Shown: positions 37,085 to 54,076 of the stretch, in pieces | How the letters are laid out: each line of letters begins with the position of its first letter | Numbering within the stretch: position 1 is the first letter of the stretch | Assembly: GCA_916610825.1 (NCBI GenBank) | Contig: OU744450.1 | Span: forward strand, 8,390,030-8,454,029 | Origin: Haliclystus octoradiatus | Taxonomy: Eukaryota; Cnidaria; Staurozoa; Stauromedusae; Haliclystidae | Length of the DNA: 64,000 bases | Direction: 5' to 3' | Made by a program: the position numbers and the translations under genes | The notes under the pieces: generated by a model | Database searches by the model: none | What the model was told of the DNA's origin: nothing | The model's input: the letters and a program-made list of their open reading frames with translations, nothing else

Positions 37085-37860
37085 TAATTAGAATTGCATG
37101 ATTTGATTCAAAATTTCTAGAATATCTAGACAATAATGCTCAATTTGATCACTAATTGCTACTGTCATTAGCAATTGCTGTCTTGGTTTGAGAATATATT
37201 ACTTACATTTGTGAAATTTCAAGAAAATAATGCTCAATTTGATCAATAATTACTAGTACCGTTAGCAATTTTGTCTTGATTTGAGAATAAATTACTTATA
37301 TTTGTAAGGTTTTAAGAAAATAATGCTCAATTTGATCAAAAATTACTAATACCGTTAGCAATTTTGTCTGGATTTCAGAATATATTACTTGTATTTGTAA
37401 GGCTTCAAGAAAATAATGCTCAATTTGATCAATAATTACCAATACCGTTAGCAATTTTGTCTTGATTTGAGAATATATTACTTATAGTTGTGAAGTTTCA
37501 AGAAAATAATGCTCAATTTGATCAATTATTACTAATACCGTTAGCAATTTTGTCTTCATTTGAGAATATATTACTTATATTCGCGAAGTTTCAAGAAAAT
37601 AATTATCAATTTGATCAATAATTACTAATAATAATGCTTAATTTGAGTAAAAACTGCTTGATTTTAGAATATATCACTGATTATTTCGTTCTTGTTTTGA
37701 GTAAAAATGTACTTAGTAGAATAATCTCATCAAGAACGCTGGTCTTACCTAGTAAAAAACGCCGGAAGTTGGACATAGAATAAATTACTCATTTCAAGTA
37801 CTTCAGTACTTAAATTGAGCAAATGTTTACTCAAATTAAGAACTACGTTTATTCTGTGCG
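37085..37860 (+). repeat. 93-bp minisatellite and attached short-repeat block
   Basis: ATGCTCAATTTGATC recurs at 37136, 37230, 37323, 37416 and 37509, with a decayed copy at 37603, a period of 93-94 bp. Each unit holds ACCGTTAGCAATTTTGTCTT and TTTCAAGAAAATA. To the right (37620-37860) come shorter TTGAGTAAAAAT and TTACTCAAATTAAG words ending in TTATTCTGTGCGGG. The word style resembles the TACACAGG-bounded repeats at 11090 and 21596, so this may be a third member of that element class. Confidence 0.88.
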
Positions 37861-39316
37861 GGAAATTATGCAAACATTTGTGTCGAGATAACCGTGTACA
37901 GTAACAAATTTGTTGTATGAAAAGTATAGGTCTATGAAGTTGTTTTAGAATAGTATACTTCATCTGATATTTTATTTGATATAATTGTATTAAAAAATTC
38001 AAAGATTTTGAAAAACTTCATGGGTTGGTAATCTAGCAGGCAGCCAAATTGAATTAAAATTGAAATCTCCAGAACAAAAATATTTTGCTTTAAAATTTAA
38101 TTAATATAAAAGCTGTGTGTAAATTGTTTGAACACGTGAAACTTGAATTTGAATCAGATTTATGATAATTAAAACAATACGAAATACTGAATTACATTGA
38201 ATTACCAGTATAACTAGGCCAAACAAATTATGTTTAAAAATCAAAGAAACGTAGACCTATTTCATGTAATGTTGATATCAGCAATATATATAGCGCGGCA
38301 CAAACGCTATGAAAATTAAAGAGACTTTGGGTCTCTAATGTATCAATGAAACAAAATGCCGTTCATTACTTTTCTCAAAATCGAGATACAAACATTTCAC
38401 TTTCAAAAGGCTATTTTGATATATAATTTGTGAGAACACTGAGCAAACAATCTGTTTTGAAATGAATAATCTATCGCGGGGCCTAAAAAATAATAAATTA
38501 ACTTGGAAGAATTTTCAAAATTACGTTAGCGTTCGACTAATTCGAAAAAATATTCAAAGTTCGAAGAGATTATCTGTTTACAGTCTAAAATTGAAGAGTT
38601 TAGAATCAATCAAGGCATTGCACAAAAGTATTTCTATAAGTTATTATTTAATATAAAAATATAAATCATTTGGTTTTGAGCAGGCAGGCTTTTATTTTCA
38701 GATTTTGCTTCCATAATTCAGGAAGGAAATGTAAGCATCGATTAAAATTAAAACTTCATTTTGTGACTTGCTATAAGAATAAGACACAGTATGTTACTAC
38801 AGATTCGAGAATATAAATAGCGGTGTCTTGTTATTATCGTTGATCAACATTTAATAAAGTTAATTTCAGGTATATCAAAATCAACAGAGTTAAATTGAAT
38901 TGAGCGTAAGATTTGGGATAAATAATAATAATTATAATATTTTCAGACGTTCAAACATTTTGCTTTGAATTTCAAAGCATAAAAGCATAATTTAAAAACA
39001 TTTTTAAATAGTTAATACAGTTTGGATGAGTGTAACAAACCTTGTGTTACAAAAATTAAAAGCGAAAAGGTTGCATGAAATAATCGATCATAGCAAACAA
39101 TATTTATTATAATACAACTTACCATTTTCAAAATGAGATACAAATAAAACTATACCGAACAACATTTAAATACATAATAGCGAGTTCTCTGAGTTAATAC
39201 ACCAATCAATAATAAGTTAACAGCCATATTTTATCGAAGGAGAATGTACGCCCGATAAGAATAAAATATAGATTGTCTTTTATTCGAAATAATTCTGACA
39301 AAAATGATCATTTCAT

Positions 39317-39470
39317 CCCGCTAAACACATGACGTCTTTATGACAAAAAAAGACGTCTTTTTCCTGTCATAAATTGGTTCGACTGGTCAGCCGTATCTCG
39401 TCAGTCAGAAAGACGATTGGAAAACGTGATAAAGACGACTCTAATTTTTCTTTCAGGTGTTGATGATATT
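39317..39470. promoter_or_regulatory. Left terminal repeat and AAGACGT subterminal motifs
   Basis: After CCCGCTAAACACA there are GACGTCTTTA (39331), AGACGTCTTT (39351), AAAGACGATT and AAAGACGACT (39427-39460). Mirrored clusters at 59910-60135 make these likely transposase or accessory-protein binding sites, by analogy with the subterminal motifs of En/Spm. Confidence 0.75.
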
Positions 39471-39539
39471 CTTATAATTCATGGAAAGCAGATGAAACAA
39501 ACGGATGCACTTGCATTGTAAAACCATATAAAGATTATT

Positions 39540-40880
39540 TGACATTTCGTCTTTATATCGTCAGAAATTCGTTCCATTTGGTCGCTCGAAACTGGTCAGT
39601 CCCAATAACGTTATAAAGACGTGTTTTGTAGTAAATGTTTTCAATGATTGAAATATAGTATTCCATTGTTTTCTCATTTATTTCTCGTTCTAAAAATGGA
39701 TAGAAGTTAAAAACACTTTTCTAAATCCGTCGAAATTTTTACTTGTCAGTTAATGGTCCAATTTGGTCACTTGAAACTGGTCAGTCCCAGTAACGTTATA
39801 AAGACGTGTTTTGTAGTAAATGTTATCAATGATTGAAATATAATATTCCATTGTTTTATGATTTATTCCTCGTTTTAAAAATGGATAGAAGTTATAAACA
39901 TTTTTCTAAATCCATCGAAATTTTTACTTGTCAGTAAATGGTCCCATCTGGTCACTCGAAACTGGTTAGTCCCAATAACGTTATAAAGACGTGTTTTGTA
40001 GTAAATGTTTTCAACGATTGAAATATAATATTCCATTGTTTTATGATTTATTCCTCGTTTTGAAAATGGATAGAAGTTATAAACATTTTTCTAAATCCAT
40101 CGAAATTTTTACTTGTCAGTAAATGGTCCCATCTGGTCACTCGAAACTGGTTAGTCCCGATAACGTCATAAAGACGTGTTTTGTAGTAAATGTTATCAAT
40201 GATTGAAATATAATATTCCATTGTTTTATGATTTATTCCTCGTTTTAAAAATGGATAGAAGTTATAAACATTTTTCTAAATCCACCGAAATTTTTACTTG
40301 TCAGTAAATGGTCCCATCTGGTCACTCGAAACTGGTTAGTCCCAATAACGTTATAAATACGTGTTTGTAGTAAATGTTTTCAATGATTGAAATATAATAT
40401 TCCATTGTTCTATGATTTATTCCTCGTTTTAAAAATGGATAGAAGTTATAAACATTTTTCTAAATCCATCGAATTTTTTACTTGTCAGTAAATGGTTCCA
40501 TCTGGTCACTCGAAACTGGTCAGTCCCAATAACGTTATAAATACGTGTTTGTAGTAAATGTTTTCAATGATTGAAATATAATATTCCATTGTTCTATGAT
40601 TTATTCCTCGTTTTAAAAATGGATAGAAGTTATAAACATTTTTCTAAATACATCGAATTTCTTACTTGTCAGTAAGTGGTCCCATCCGGTCACTCGAAAC
40701 TGGTTAGTCCCAATAACGTTCTAAAGACGTGTTTTGTAGTAAATGTTTTCAATGATTGAAATATAATATTTTATTGTTTTATGATTTATTCCTCGTCCTA
40801 AAAAGGGATAGAAGCTATGTACACTTTTTTGAATCCATGGAAATATTTGTCAGTAAATTTTCCCATCTGCTCAGTCCATT
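39540..40880 (+). repeat. 185-bp subterminal tandem repeats
   Basis: AACGTTATAAAGACGTGTTT recurs with its C of ACG at about 39609, 39794, 39979, 40164, 40349, 40533 and 40717, a period of 184-185 bp. Each unit also holds GGTCACTCGAAACTGGTTAG and TTTTTACTTGTCAGTAAATG. The array multiplies the AAGACGT word near the left transposon end. The right end has the motif but no such array. Confidence 0.93.
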
Positions 40881-41088
40881 GCTAGATACATTCTATCAGT
40901 ACATGTACATGTTTTTATATTTGAAATATTTACGTGCAGGGAAACTTAGCAATTTTCTTGGCAAAGATCATCACGAATGAAGAGCGAGTTTCGCTTCTAG
41001 GCAAAATATGAATAATTGGATATATATGATATATTAAAATACACAATAAAAAATACAAATCTAAAATTTAAATGGAGGATATAAAAAT

Positions 41089-45828
<4,740 letters not shown>

Positions 45829-46384
45829 ATTAGTTGTCTATTTTTATGAAAAATGTGTTTAAAAGAAATGTGTTGCAAGGCAAGCAGGCTAACCATAACA
45901 TGCACAAATAGTATTAATTGCAGCCAAAAAATCTTTAGACATAAGACATGATACGCTGAGAGACAGAAAATATTTAATAAAACATCACGTTATAACACCT
46001 GCAATATGATTGGTCGGTTTCACTGTTTTGAAGCGTTGCGTAAAATCAAAATTCTTGCTTGGTTCTATGGACTAAACATTAAAGATTTTGTTACTGTTGG
46101 TATATCTGTGTGAAAAAGTTTTGGAGAAAATCTGTGTGATAACCTTTCAGTCACAGTTTGAAAAGTAGATATTGTACTGTCATTAACTATTTTAATTAGG
46201 CATAGAAATACAACAAAGTAAGATAAACATGTGTAACATAATTTACTCTAAATATCAAATACATTGCATTAATTTATCTTCAACTATAAGAATGTTACAA
46301 AAAGTTCCAATTTCTATGGGAATTTTTTTTTACAAGGTCTACAGTAAGGAAATGTAATTGTAATACATTTTTATAATGCTACAC
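45829..46384. other. Spacer between transposase and accessory gene A
   Basis: About 0.55 kb, AT-rich. The transposase stop overlaps a perfect donor-like GTAAGT (46377-46388 area, minus strand), and an acceptor TTTCAG lies at about 45802-45807. Joining them does not preserve frame, so the two proteins appear to be separate products or alternative transcripts. Confidence 0.45.
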
Positions 46385-48430
46385 TTACATGAAACTGTGG
46401 AGCAAGGGAAGGAAGTATTTCCATCCACATTTTTCATACATCATGCATTTTTGACGGAAAGATGTCACATCTACTTTATAAATGTTCCCGCTATCTGATT
46501 TTGCTCTACAAAACCCTAGCACCCGTGAGTCACAGGGTTTATCAAATAAGGCATGTATGTCATTAAAAACTCTGCATAGACAAAATTTTGAATTAGAGAG
46601 TGGATCACCACTATTAATAACTTGAAGAACCTCACAAAATTTACCATTAGAGAGACTATATATATTGTTCGATTTTCTGACACTGATAATAAACTTTTTT
46701 GGCAGGAAAACAGAGGAAATTTGGTCTTCTTCAATACATCTATGGACTTCCTGGACAACTACGTTCTTGCCTGGCTTTATTTTCCTTTTAAGTTTACCAA
46801 GGTAGCTTTCGAAAAGCCAAGCAGCGTAGCTATCCAAACAGCCATGAGTGGCAGCTTCAGGTGCAAGATGACCAAGAGTATGGATATTGTATACCAGAAA
46901 CCCTTTGCCGTATAGACACTTCCCTTTCTCCACAAATCTGCGTAACAGCCTGTGTGCATAACTTAAATGCTTAACAATTAACGTAGGACTTACTAAAATA
47001 CATATTGCTACACTTAGACACATAAAATGATTATAATATTTGGTTTTTATAACACCTTTCAAAATGTAACGTCCTGTATAAAGAAGGAAAAGTCTAAATT
47101 CGGTCGCCTTCCAATGAGAAACATGATTGAGGGATCTAGGCTTCCTAGAAAAGTCATTTGGAACGGCTGATTTCAGGAATAATATCCTCTGGTTTGCTAT
47201 GGCCATGTGAACAGATGACATTCGGTACTTTCGGTCACCTTTCAACCAAATTTTTAACAACCGTTTCATTGTTCCAAGACAAACCGAATGCATGTAATCT
47301 ATTGGGAATACTTTTATCATGTCAATCTCTTTTAATTTTGTGAACGGTGATTTACCAGTATGATGTTCTTTATTTACTTGTGAGCGAAATGATTTATCGC
47401 TGCGGTTTGAAGTGTATTTGTTATATATTACTTTATTTTTAAAATACTCTCCTTCCACATCACATTTGTCACAAGCGAAATGGCCACCAAATTGTTTCAT
47501 GCATTTCAGCATTGCACGGGCAGGAGCATCACAAACTATGGCTTTTAGTATTACATCCAACGTTTTCCCATCGTATTCAATACCATCTTTGAGCAGGGAA
47601 TTCATTTCGCATATAGTTTCCCTCAAAAATTTCAGATTAGTAGGCTTACTTTCCCCGCCTGTGATCACCACAGGAAATACCTTTTTTGGTTCAATATTTG
47701 ATATACAACATAGTATAGGCCAGAAACATAACTTCGAACTTCTGAAAAGCGGTAAACCATCAATGTTAAAGATCAGTTCCAGTGATCGAATTGATGAGAG
47801 AGCATCACTTTCAAATTTAGCAAGCATTAAATGTAACTGACGCTTAAGCCCAAAATTGAAATATTCCATATTTGAAACCATTCGTAATTTGATGTCTCTT
47901 GGTGTCTTCAAAAGTGTTCTTGCAGTTCGAGGCATGTCCGACAATTGATGAAGATTACCAGTTAAGATTTTGAGTAAGGCATCAACACCATTGTGGCTAA
48001 CATTGAATATTCCACACCACTCTGACAGCTCTACTTTAAGTTTTCCCACTGTATCTTGTGAAATTCCACCTGATTCAACACTGCCCTCATTTTCATCAAT
48101 GAATTCAAGTTGCCTGTTGACTACTGTTGCATCATTACAAGGTGTACATTTGTTCCCATCATAAAATGGTGCTAGACTATCCCAGTCACATGGTGGTGCA
48201 ATCTGATTCATGTCGCACATCATCACATCTGGAGGTGCAGTAAACGCATCATTAACATCAGTAGATTCCCAACCATTGTCAACCGGGTTTGAAATTAAGC
48301 TGTGTGGATACTCTTGTGAAGTACACTGTAGGCGTGATGAAGGATTTCTAGTAAGAGGATTGCTCCTGTTGAAGAAACATCTAACTCGCATCCAATGACG
48401 ACGGTATCCTTTGCGCGGCTGTTGAAGCAT
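46385..48430 (-). CDS. Tnp2/CACTA-like DDE transposase, 681 aa, intact
   Basis: A single uninterrupted frame. Landmarks: basic N-terminus (RKGYRRHWMRVRC, about residues 6-18); helical segment about 125-205; ELIFNIDGLPLFRSS with D224; FWPILC about 236-241; VCDAPAR with D301; zinc-type CDKC at C320/C323; FPIDYMHSVCLGTMKRLLKIW about 375-395; HWKATEFRLFLLYTG about 439-453; VYNIHTLGHL about 513-522; WLFESYLGKLKRKI with E541. D224, D301 and E541 are my candidate catalytic triad. The FNIDGLPLF...CDAPAR...FExYL pattern is one I know from animal Tnp2-like (Transposase_21-related, CACTA/EnSpm) proteins. It would cut and rejoin the ends of the 39317-60149 element in the nucleus. An N-terminal upstream exon is possible, since the start ATG near 48430 has no special context. 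Lack of any stop in 2 kb of AT-rich DNA argues for recent function. Confidence 0.9.
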   Translation of the reverse strand: MLQQPRKGYRRHWMRVRCFFNRSNPLTRNPSSRLQCTSQEYPHSLISNPVDNGWESTDVNDAFTAPPDVMMCDMNQIAPPCDWDSLAPFYDGNKCTPCNDATVVNRQLEFIDENEGSVESGGISQDTVGKLKVELSEWCGIFNVSHNGVDALLKILTGNLHQLSDMPRTARTLLKTPRDIKLRMVSNMEYFNFGLKRQLHLMLAKFESDALSSIRSLELIFNIDGLPLFRSSKLCFWPILCCISNIEPKKVFPVVITGGESKPTNLKFLRETICEMNSLLKDGIEYDGKTLDVILKAIVCDAPARAMLKCMKQFGGHFACDKCDVEGEYFKNKVIYNKYTSNRSDKSFRSQVNKEHHTGKSPFTKLKEIDMIKVFPIDYMHSVCLGTMKRLLKIWLKGDRKYRMSSVHMAIANQRILFLKSAVPNDFSRKPRSLNHVSHWKATEFRLFLLYTGRYILKGVIKTKYYNHFMCLSVAICILVSPTLIVKHLSYAHRLLRRFVEKGKCLYGKGFLVYNIHTLGHLAPEAATHGCLDSYAAWLFESYLGKLKRKIKPGKNVVVQEVHRCIEEDQISSVFLPKKFIISVRKSNNIYSLSNGKFCEVLQVINSGDPLSNSKFCLCRVFNDIHALFDKPCDSRVLGFCRAKSDSGNIYKVDVTSFRQKCMMYEKCGWKYFLPLLHSFM

Positions 48431-50267
48431 GCTTCAATGTATATAACTAATACGCCTATTAATTAGAAGGGAATCATAAGTTAAAATTGCAATAACTTGG
48501 CTTACAAATATATCCCAATGCTCCTGCTTCACCAGCATATAGAATAAGGTATGCTTTTTTACATATTTAGTTTTAAGAAAATTCAAATTTATGATTTATC
48601 GAAATCATTTGATCTTGAATGAAACAAAATCGCTTTATCATTCAAATCATTAAAATACCAAGCGGAAGTGCCAATAATGATGAAGTTATGACAATTTGAA
48701 ATTGACAAATTTACTAATTTTGACCCAATTATGCGAATTTTAGTTACATTTCTACAAATTTTAAACAAAATCAGAGAGGGTGGTGTCATTTTTGTCCACA
48801 AAGTGTGTTGATTTGGCAAGGAATGACCTACATTTTTGTTAAAGCTGCCAGTTCTAAAACGCTTTGCGCATATATTATCATTTCGGTATCAAAATTTATG
48901 AAATAGAGTGAAGTTTATAAGAGTAATAACGGATATGAAAAAAGGTATTATTCTGAAAAACAAGACAGAAAACGAAAGCAATGCAAACGCAGAATCAAAA
49001 CTTGATTGGTTGAGGGAATAAGAGAACTCGAAATGAATCAACAGCAATAAATTCAGAAAAGCAGAAATGTGAACCCTGTAGGTTTTTAGATTTTTAGCCT
49101 GTAAATAATTGTATTTTAATGTTTTATTTCTTTTGAACTAGCAACATTAATTTATTATTATACGGTAATCATACAGTTTCTCATTCAATTATGGATTAAT
49201 TTACATTTGTGAATTTTTCATAAAGATTAAATTGAACTCGCCTTATAGGATCTTTCTAAAAATAGGATTAAGATAGATGAGTAGGCCTACTTTTTGAGAT
49301 GCAAGCGTTTGTAAAAATGATCCCTACAAAACTTGCAAAACGAAGATTCAAATTCAAGGAGGAGCCTATGACGTCAATGTGTCAAAATCTCAGATCAAAC
49401 CTTCATCATTAAAACTGTTAGTAATTCCATTGTTCAATCAGAAAAATAACACATTGACGTCATTCTTCAAACAAAGTATAATAACAATACATGCACCCTT
49501 TTAAAATTTCTGTTAACAACGATAAAATGGAATGATAAAGAAACATAGGGGCCTACTTTTAATTTGATTATAATATTTTTCACTCGAAAATGTAGGTCCC
49601 CAAAAATCTATGGTAAATCTTTTATCAAAGAATGATAGAATACTTTGCATTTTGGTAATTTTACTTTAAATGTAAACTCTGAAAGTGAAACCTGCTATTT
49701 GAAACAAGTATATATTTATATATCTAGTGAAGAGTATACATCAGGCCTACCAAATATACTGTTGCTACTTGTTGAATTTGTTGTGTGTTTAAACAAAAAA
49801 GTTTTTAAAAAAGAAAAATCCCTGAAATAAAAATTATTGTTCAACACACAAGTTGAAATAGAGGATTTCAGCATTGGAATCACTCAAAATAGGTATAAGA
49901 CTTTAAGGGGGATCGCTACAATAGAGGCAAAATTTAAAAACTGTAATAATTTGCTGAAATTTGGTAGTAACATTCCGTAATTCTCAACATGTTGAATTAT
50001 GAAATAAAAATTAGGGGTTGCCATATTATTTGGGGCACATGGGGCAACAGATCCCCTAACAATTTATTGGGTTCAATACTTCTATTGCTTGATCCGAAAT
50101 AAAAAAATTACATATTTGGTAAATGGAGCAGAGATTTGGTAGAAATACACATGAATACATGCATAATCTTTATCAAGCTGAAATTTGACTATATAGACAA
50201 TGGCAAATTTTTATGGTGATGCCCCCTGGGAGTGGTAATTTTTAATGGACAGAAATGCTAAATAATC
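48431..50267. other. Upstream region of the transposase
   Basis: No gene seen. Contains a 94-bp hairpin with perfect 14-bp ends TGACGTCAATGTGT / ACACATTGACGTCA (49369-49382 and 49449-49462). Any 5' exon of the transposase transcript would have to cross this stretch from the palindrome centre. Confidence 0.45.
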
Positions 50268-53200
50268 TACTTAATGACTGCAGAAAGCACTCCCTAAATT
50301 CCAAGTTATGAAAGCTGAATGCCTAATCTGAATAGGCATGTACATATTTAAGTGGAATTCCAAATTGATAAAATTCAATAAGACAAAGATATTAGTAATG
50401 CATAGGCTACCATTCAGGAATTCTCTCAGTATCTTATCCTTTGATAAACTTACCATTATGAATCTCCAAAAAAGCCAAGACACACACCAATGATTGACGA
50501 TTGTTGTAAAAGTTTATGGTCTGAATCTGAAAGAACACCAGCATAAAAGCAAACTAATTAGATTACATTGTTAAAACCAATTTATTTCAATTTTCAGATA
50601 TCAAGGTTGGTTGATGTAGGCCTGCACATATAATATGAACTGTGTGAGCATCTTATAATATGTTAAACAGTAGGGTACTCTGTGTTAGTGATTTGCTTTC
50701 AACTTTAATATCAACAGTTACTGTTCTACCTGGGATAGGCTACAATCAAATTAAATTTGCACTTTCAATAATATTTGATGATGTCTGTTATTTCACAATT
50801 TTTTTCATTGTAAAAAAGAAAATTGAACACTGTAGGGTCTGTATAATTAGACTACTACTAGCATTGCGTAGTTGCAAAAACAATCAAAATAATTTGTCTG
50901 ATACAGGTTGTCAAACACTAATATAGGCATAGTAATGGGAATTGAAAAGCATAGGCAGTTCTATGGTTATTGAACAATTGGTTACCTGAGTAAAAATCTT
51001 TGCCATTTTTACATTTTAAAAAGTCAAGGTCAAAATAAAGATTTATCATACATTTCATATTGAGGAGCATCTCAGTATGGTACTGCAGTTTTTATAATTA
51101 ATAATAACCTCAGTTTTGCAATATCTAACAATATCAAGTTGTTTATAGATGGTCAATTACATACACCTTTATATATTTGTTCTTGCTAGAGAAAGACAGT
51201 TTTGAAAGTTAGAGCATGTGGTCAACATACTATCTACTTAAACACGAAGGAATAGGATAAGGGTAAAATAAAATGCTTACCAATTCAACCAAACAAAGCC
51301 AGTAATACTGATAATATGTCTCTTCACAAGGGCAATCAACGAATGTCGCTTAACAATCTACTGTAGGCTTACTTGAAATTTGAAGCGAAAATCAAACAAC
51401 TTCTAACTCAATACAAACGATAAATTGAACCAAAGCTTTAGAACATCGTATCACGAAGGATAGATGCATAATGATCACATTGCCAAGTCATGCAATATTG
51501 TATTACGGTTTTAGCTATAGGCTATTACTTTCATGCAGGGCAGGAATAGCTTAGCCCGGAGGGATTAAAATTTGATTACGGATGTTAGGTTGTGTGTAAA
51601 GTACTTCATTTTAAATTGATTTACTGTAAAAACAAACAATCACTAATCGCATGAAAATTGAACTTAGTTGAATTCAGGGTCATATAAATATATCATTAGG
51701 CCTAAATTAAGTCATGTAAAACTCTTATCTTATGCCAATGCCCGGGCTACGATTGCCAAGACGAGCTGCAATAAGAAATCATGATAACAAAATAGGGACA
51801 TTTTTAAAATGAACTAAACTGCTATGTAATCAGTGAGATTGTTAAGCGACAAAACAGTTGGTTAAGCCTGATCGCCTGGATGTTGACAGACTGTTGCTCT
51901 CTGCCATGTCCATGTCCTGTTCTAATACCTAAATGCAAAAACATCAAAGTGTTACATAAATTCTGACAACAGTCAATAAATGGAACGATCATACCTGTAT
52001 TGTGTTAGATCTATTATCAAGCAAAACCCAGTATCGTTACAACCTATTTATTTAAAAAAATTATTAAGCTAAACGTTTCGTTTTTGAAACAACTTTTTCG
52101 CCGCCATGACATTTCCAATCCATATAGACATTTACATGGGTAAGAGGCTTGCATTGTCTCAAATCACAAATGTCTCCTATTCATGCTTCTAACTCAAAAT
52201 TGTTTGAAAAATTGCGCCTAAAAGACCCCAAAAATCAAAATTTAGGTCAAATTCATCATGGCGGAGTTGTTACACAAATGAGACGTTTAACTATATAGTT
52301 TATAGAGTAGATAGATTGCATCGATACTGGGTTTTGCTTTATAATAGGTCTAACACAATGCAGGTATGATCGTTTCATCTATTGACTGTTGTCAGAATTT
52401 ATGTAACACTTTGATGTTTTTGCATTTAGGTATTAGTAACAGGACATGGTCATGGCAGAGCAACAGTCTGTCAACATTCAGGCTTAACCAACTGTTTTGT
52501 CGCTTAACAATCTCACTGATTACATAGAAAGCAGTTTAGTTCATTTTAAAAATGTCCCTATTTTGTTATCATGATTTCTTATTGCAGCTCGTCTTGGCAA
52601 TCGTAGCCCGGGCATTGGCATAAGATAAGAGTTTTACATGACTTAATTTAGGCCTAATGATATATTTATATGACCCTGAATTCAACTAAGTTCAATTTTC
52701 AAGCGATTAGTGATTGTTTGTTTTTACAGTAAATCAATTTAAAATGAAGTACTTTACACACAACCTAACATCCGTAAACAAATTTTAATCCCTCCGGGCT
52801 AAGCTATTCCTGCCCTGCATGAATGTAATAGCCTATAGCTAAAACCGTAATACAATATTGCATGACTTGGCAATGTGATCATTATGCATCTATCCTTCGT
52901 GATACGATGTTCTAAAGCTTTGGTTCAATTTATCGTTTGTATTGAGTTAGAAGTTGTTTGATTTTCGCTTCAAATTTCAAGTAAGCCTACAGTAGATTGT
53001 TAAGCGACATTCGTTGATTGCCCTTGTGAAGAGACATATTATCAGTATTACTGGCTTTGTTTGGTTGAATTGGTAAGCATTTTATTTGACCCTTATTCTA
53101 TTCCTTCGTGTTTAAGTAGATAGTATGTTGACCACATGCTCTAACTTTCAAAACTGTCTTTCTCTAGCAAGAACAAATATATAAAGGTGTATGTAATTGA

Positions 53201-54076
53201 CCATCTATAAACAACTTGATATTGTTAGATATTGCAAAACTGAGGTTATTATTAATTATAAAAACTGCAGTACCATACTGAGATGCTCCTCAATATGAAA
53301 TGTATGATAAATCTTTATTTTGACCTTGACTTTTTAAAATGTAAAAATGGCAAAGATTTTTACTCAGGTAACCAATTGTTCAATAACCATAGAACTGCCT
53401 ATGCTTTTCAATTCCCATTACTATGCCTATATTAGTGTTTGACAACCTGTATCAGACAAATTATTTTGATTGTTTTTGCAACTACGCAATGCTAGTAGTA
53501 GTCTAATTATACAGACCCTACAGTGTTCAATTTTCTTTTTTACAATGAAAAAAATTGTGAAATAACAGACATCATCAAATATTATTGAAAGTGCAAATTT
53601 AATTTGATTGTAGCCTATCCCAGGTAGAACAGTAACTGTTGATATTAAAGTTGAAAGCAAATCACTAACACAGAGTACCCTACTGTTTAACATATTATAA
53701 GATGCTCACACAGTTCATATTATATGTGCAGGCCTACATCAACCAACCTTGATATCTGAAAATTGAAATAAATTGGTTTTAACAATGTAATCTAATTAGT
53801 TTGCTTTTATGCTGGTGTTCTTTCAGATTCAGACCATAAACTTTTACAACAATCGTCAATCATTGGTGTGTGTCTTGGCTTTTTTGGAGATTCATAATGG
53901 TAAGTTTATCAAATGATAATATACTGAGAGAATTCCTGAATGGTAGCCTATGCATTACTAATGTCTCTGTCTTATTGAATTTTATCAATTTGGAATTCCA
54001 TTTAAATCTGTACATGCCTATTCAGATGGGGCATTCAGCTTCATGACTTGGAATAACAAGGGCTTTCTGCAATTGT
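50268..54076. repeat. 3.8-kb palindrome in the middle of the 20.8-kb element
   Basis: Left arm 50268 to about 52035 and right arm about 52322-54076 are reverse complements at about 95-97% by eye; coordinates of paired bases sum to about 104353 (for example 50660 and 53693). The central 280 bp is a more diverged continuation of the symmetry. An identical 88-codon frame appears in both arms only because of the palindrome and has no recognised motif. Arms hold mirrored splice-like signals (ACACAATGCAG followed by GTATGATCG at 52360), which suits 5' non-coding exons of two divergent transcripts. Confidence 0.95.
52036..52321. promoter_or_regulatory. Palindrome centre, candidate divergent promoter
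   Basis: ATGGCGGCGAAAAAG on minus from 52107 and ATGGCGGAGTTG on plus from 52258 face away from each other, 150 bp apart. Both frames stop within 8-13 codons, so they are uORFs or decayed starts. Transposase and gene A lie downstream on the minus side, gene B downstream on the plus side. Promoter function is inference from layout. Confidence 0.4.

Noticed and set aside
47412-47840. A 142-codon frame on the plus strand, and other frames overlapping 46385-48430
   Set aside because: Shadows of the transposase on the opposite strand or in other frames.
50660-53693. Two identical 88-codon frames on opposite strands
   Set aside because: They are the two arms of the palindrome; no motif or homology recognised and composition is typical of chance AT-rich frames.
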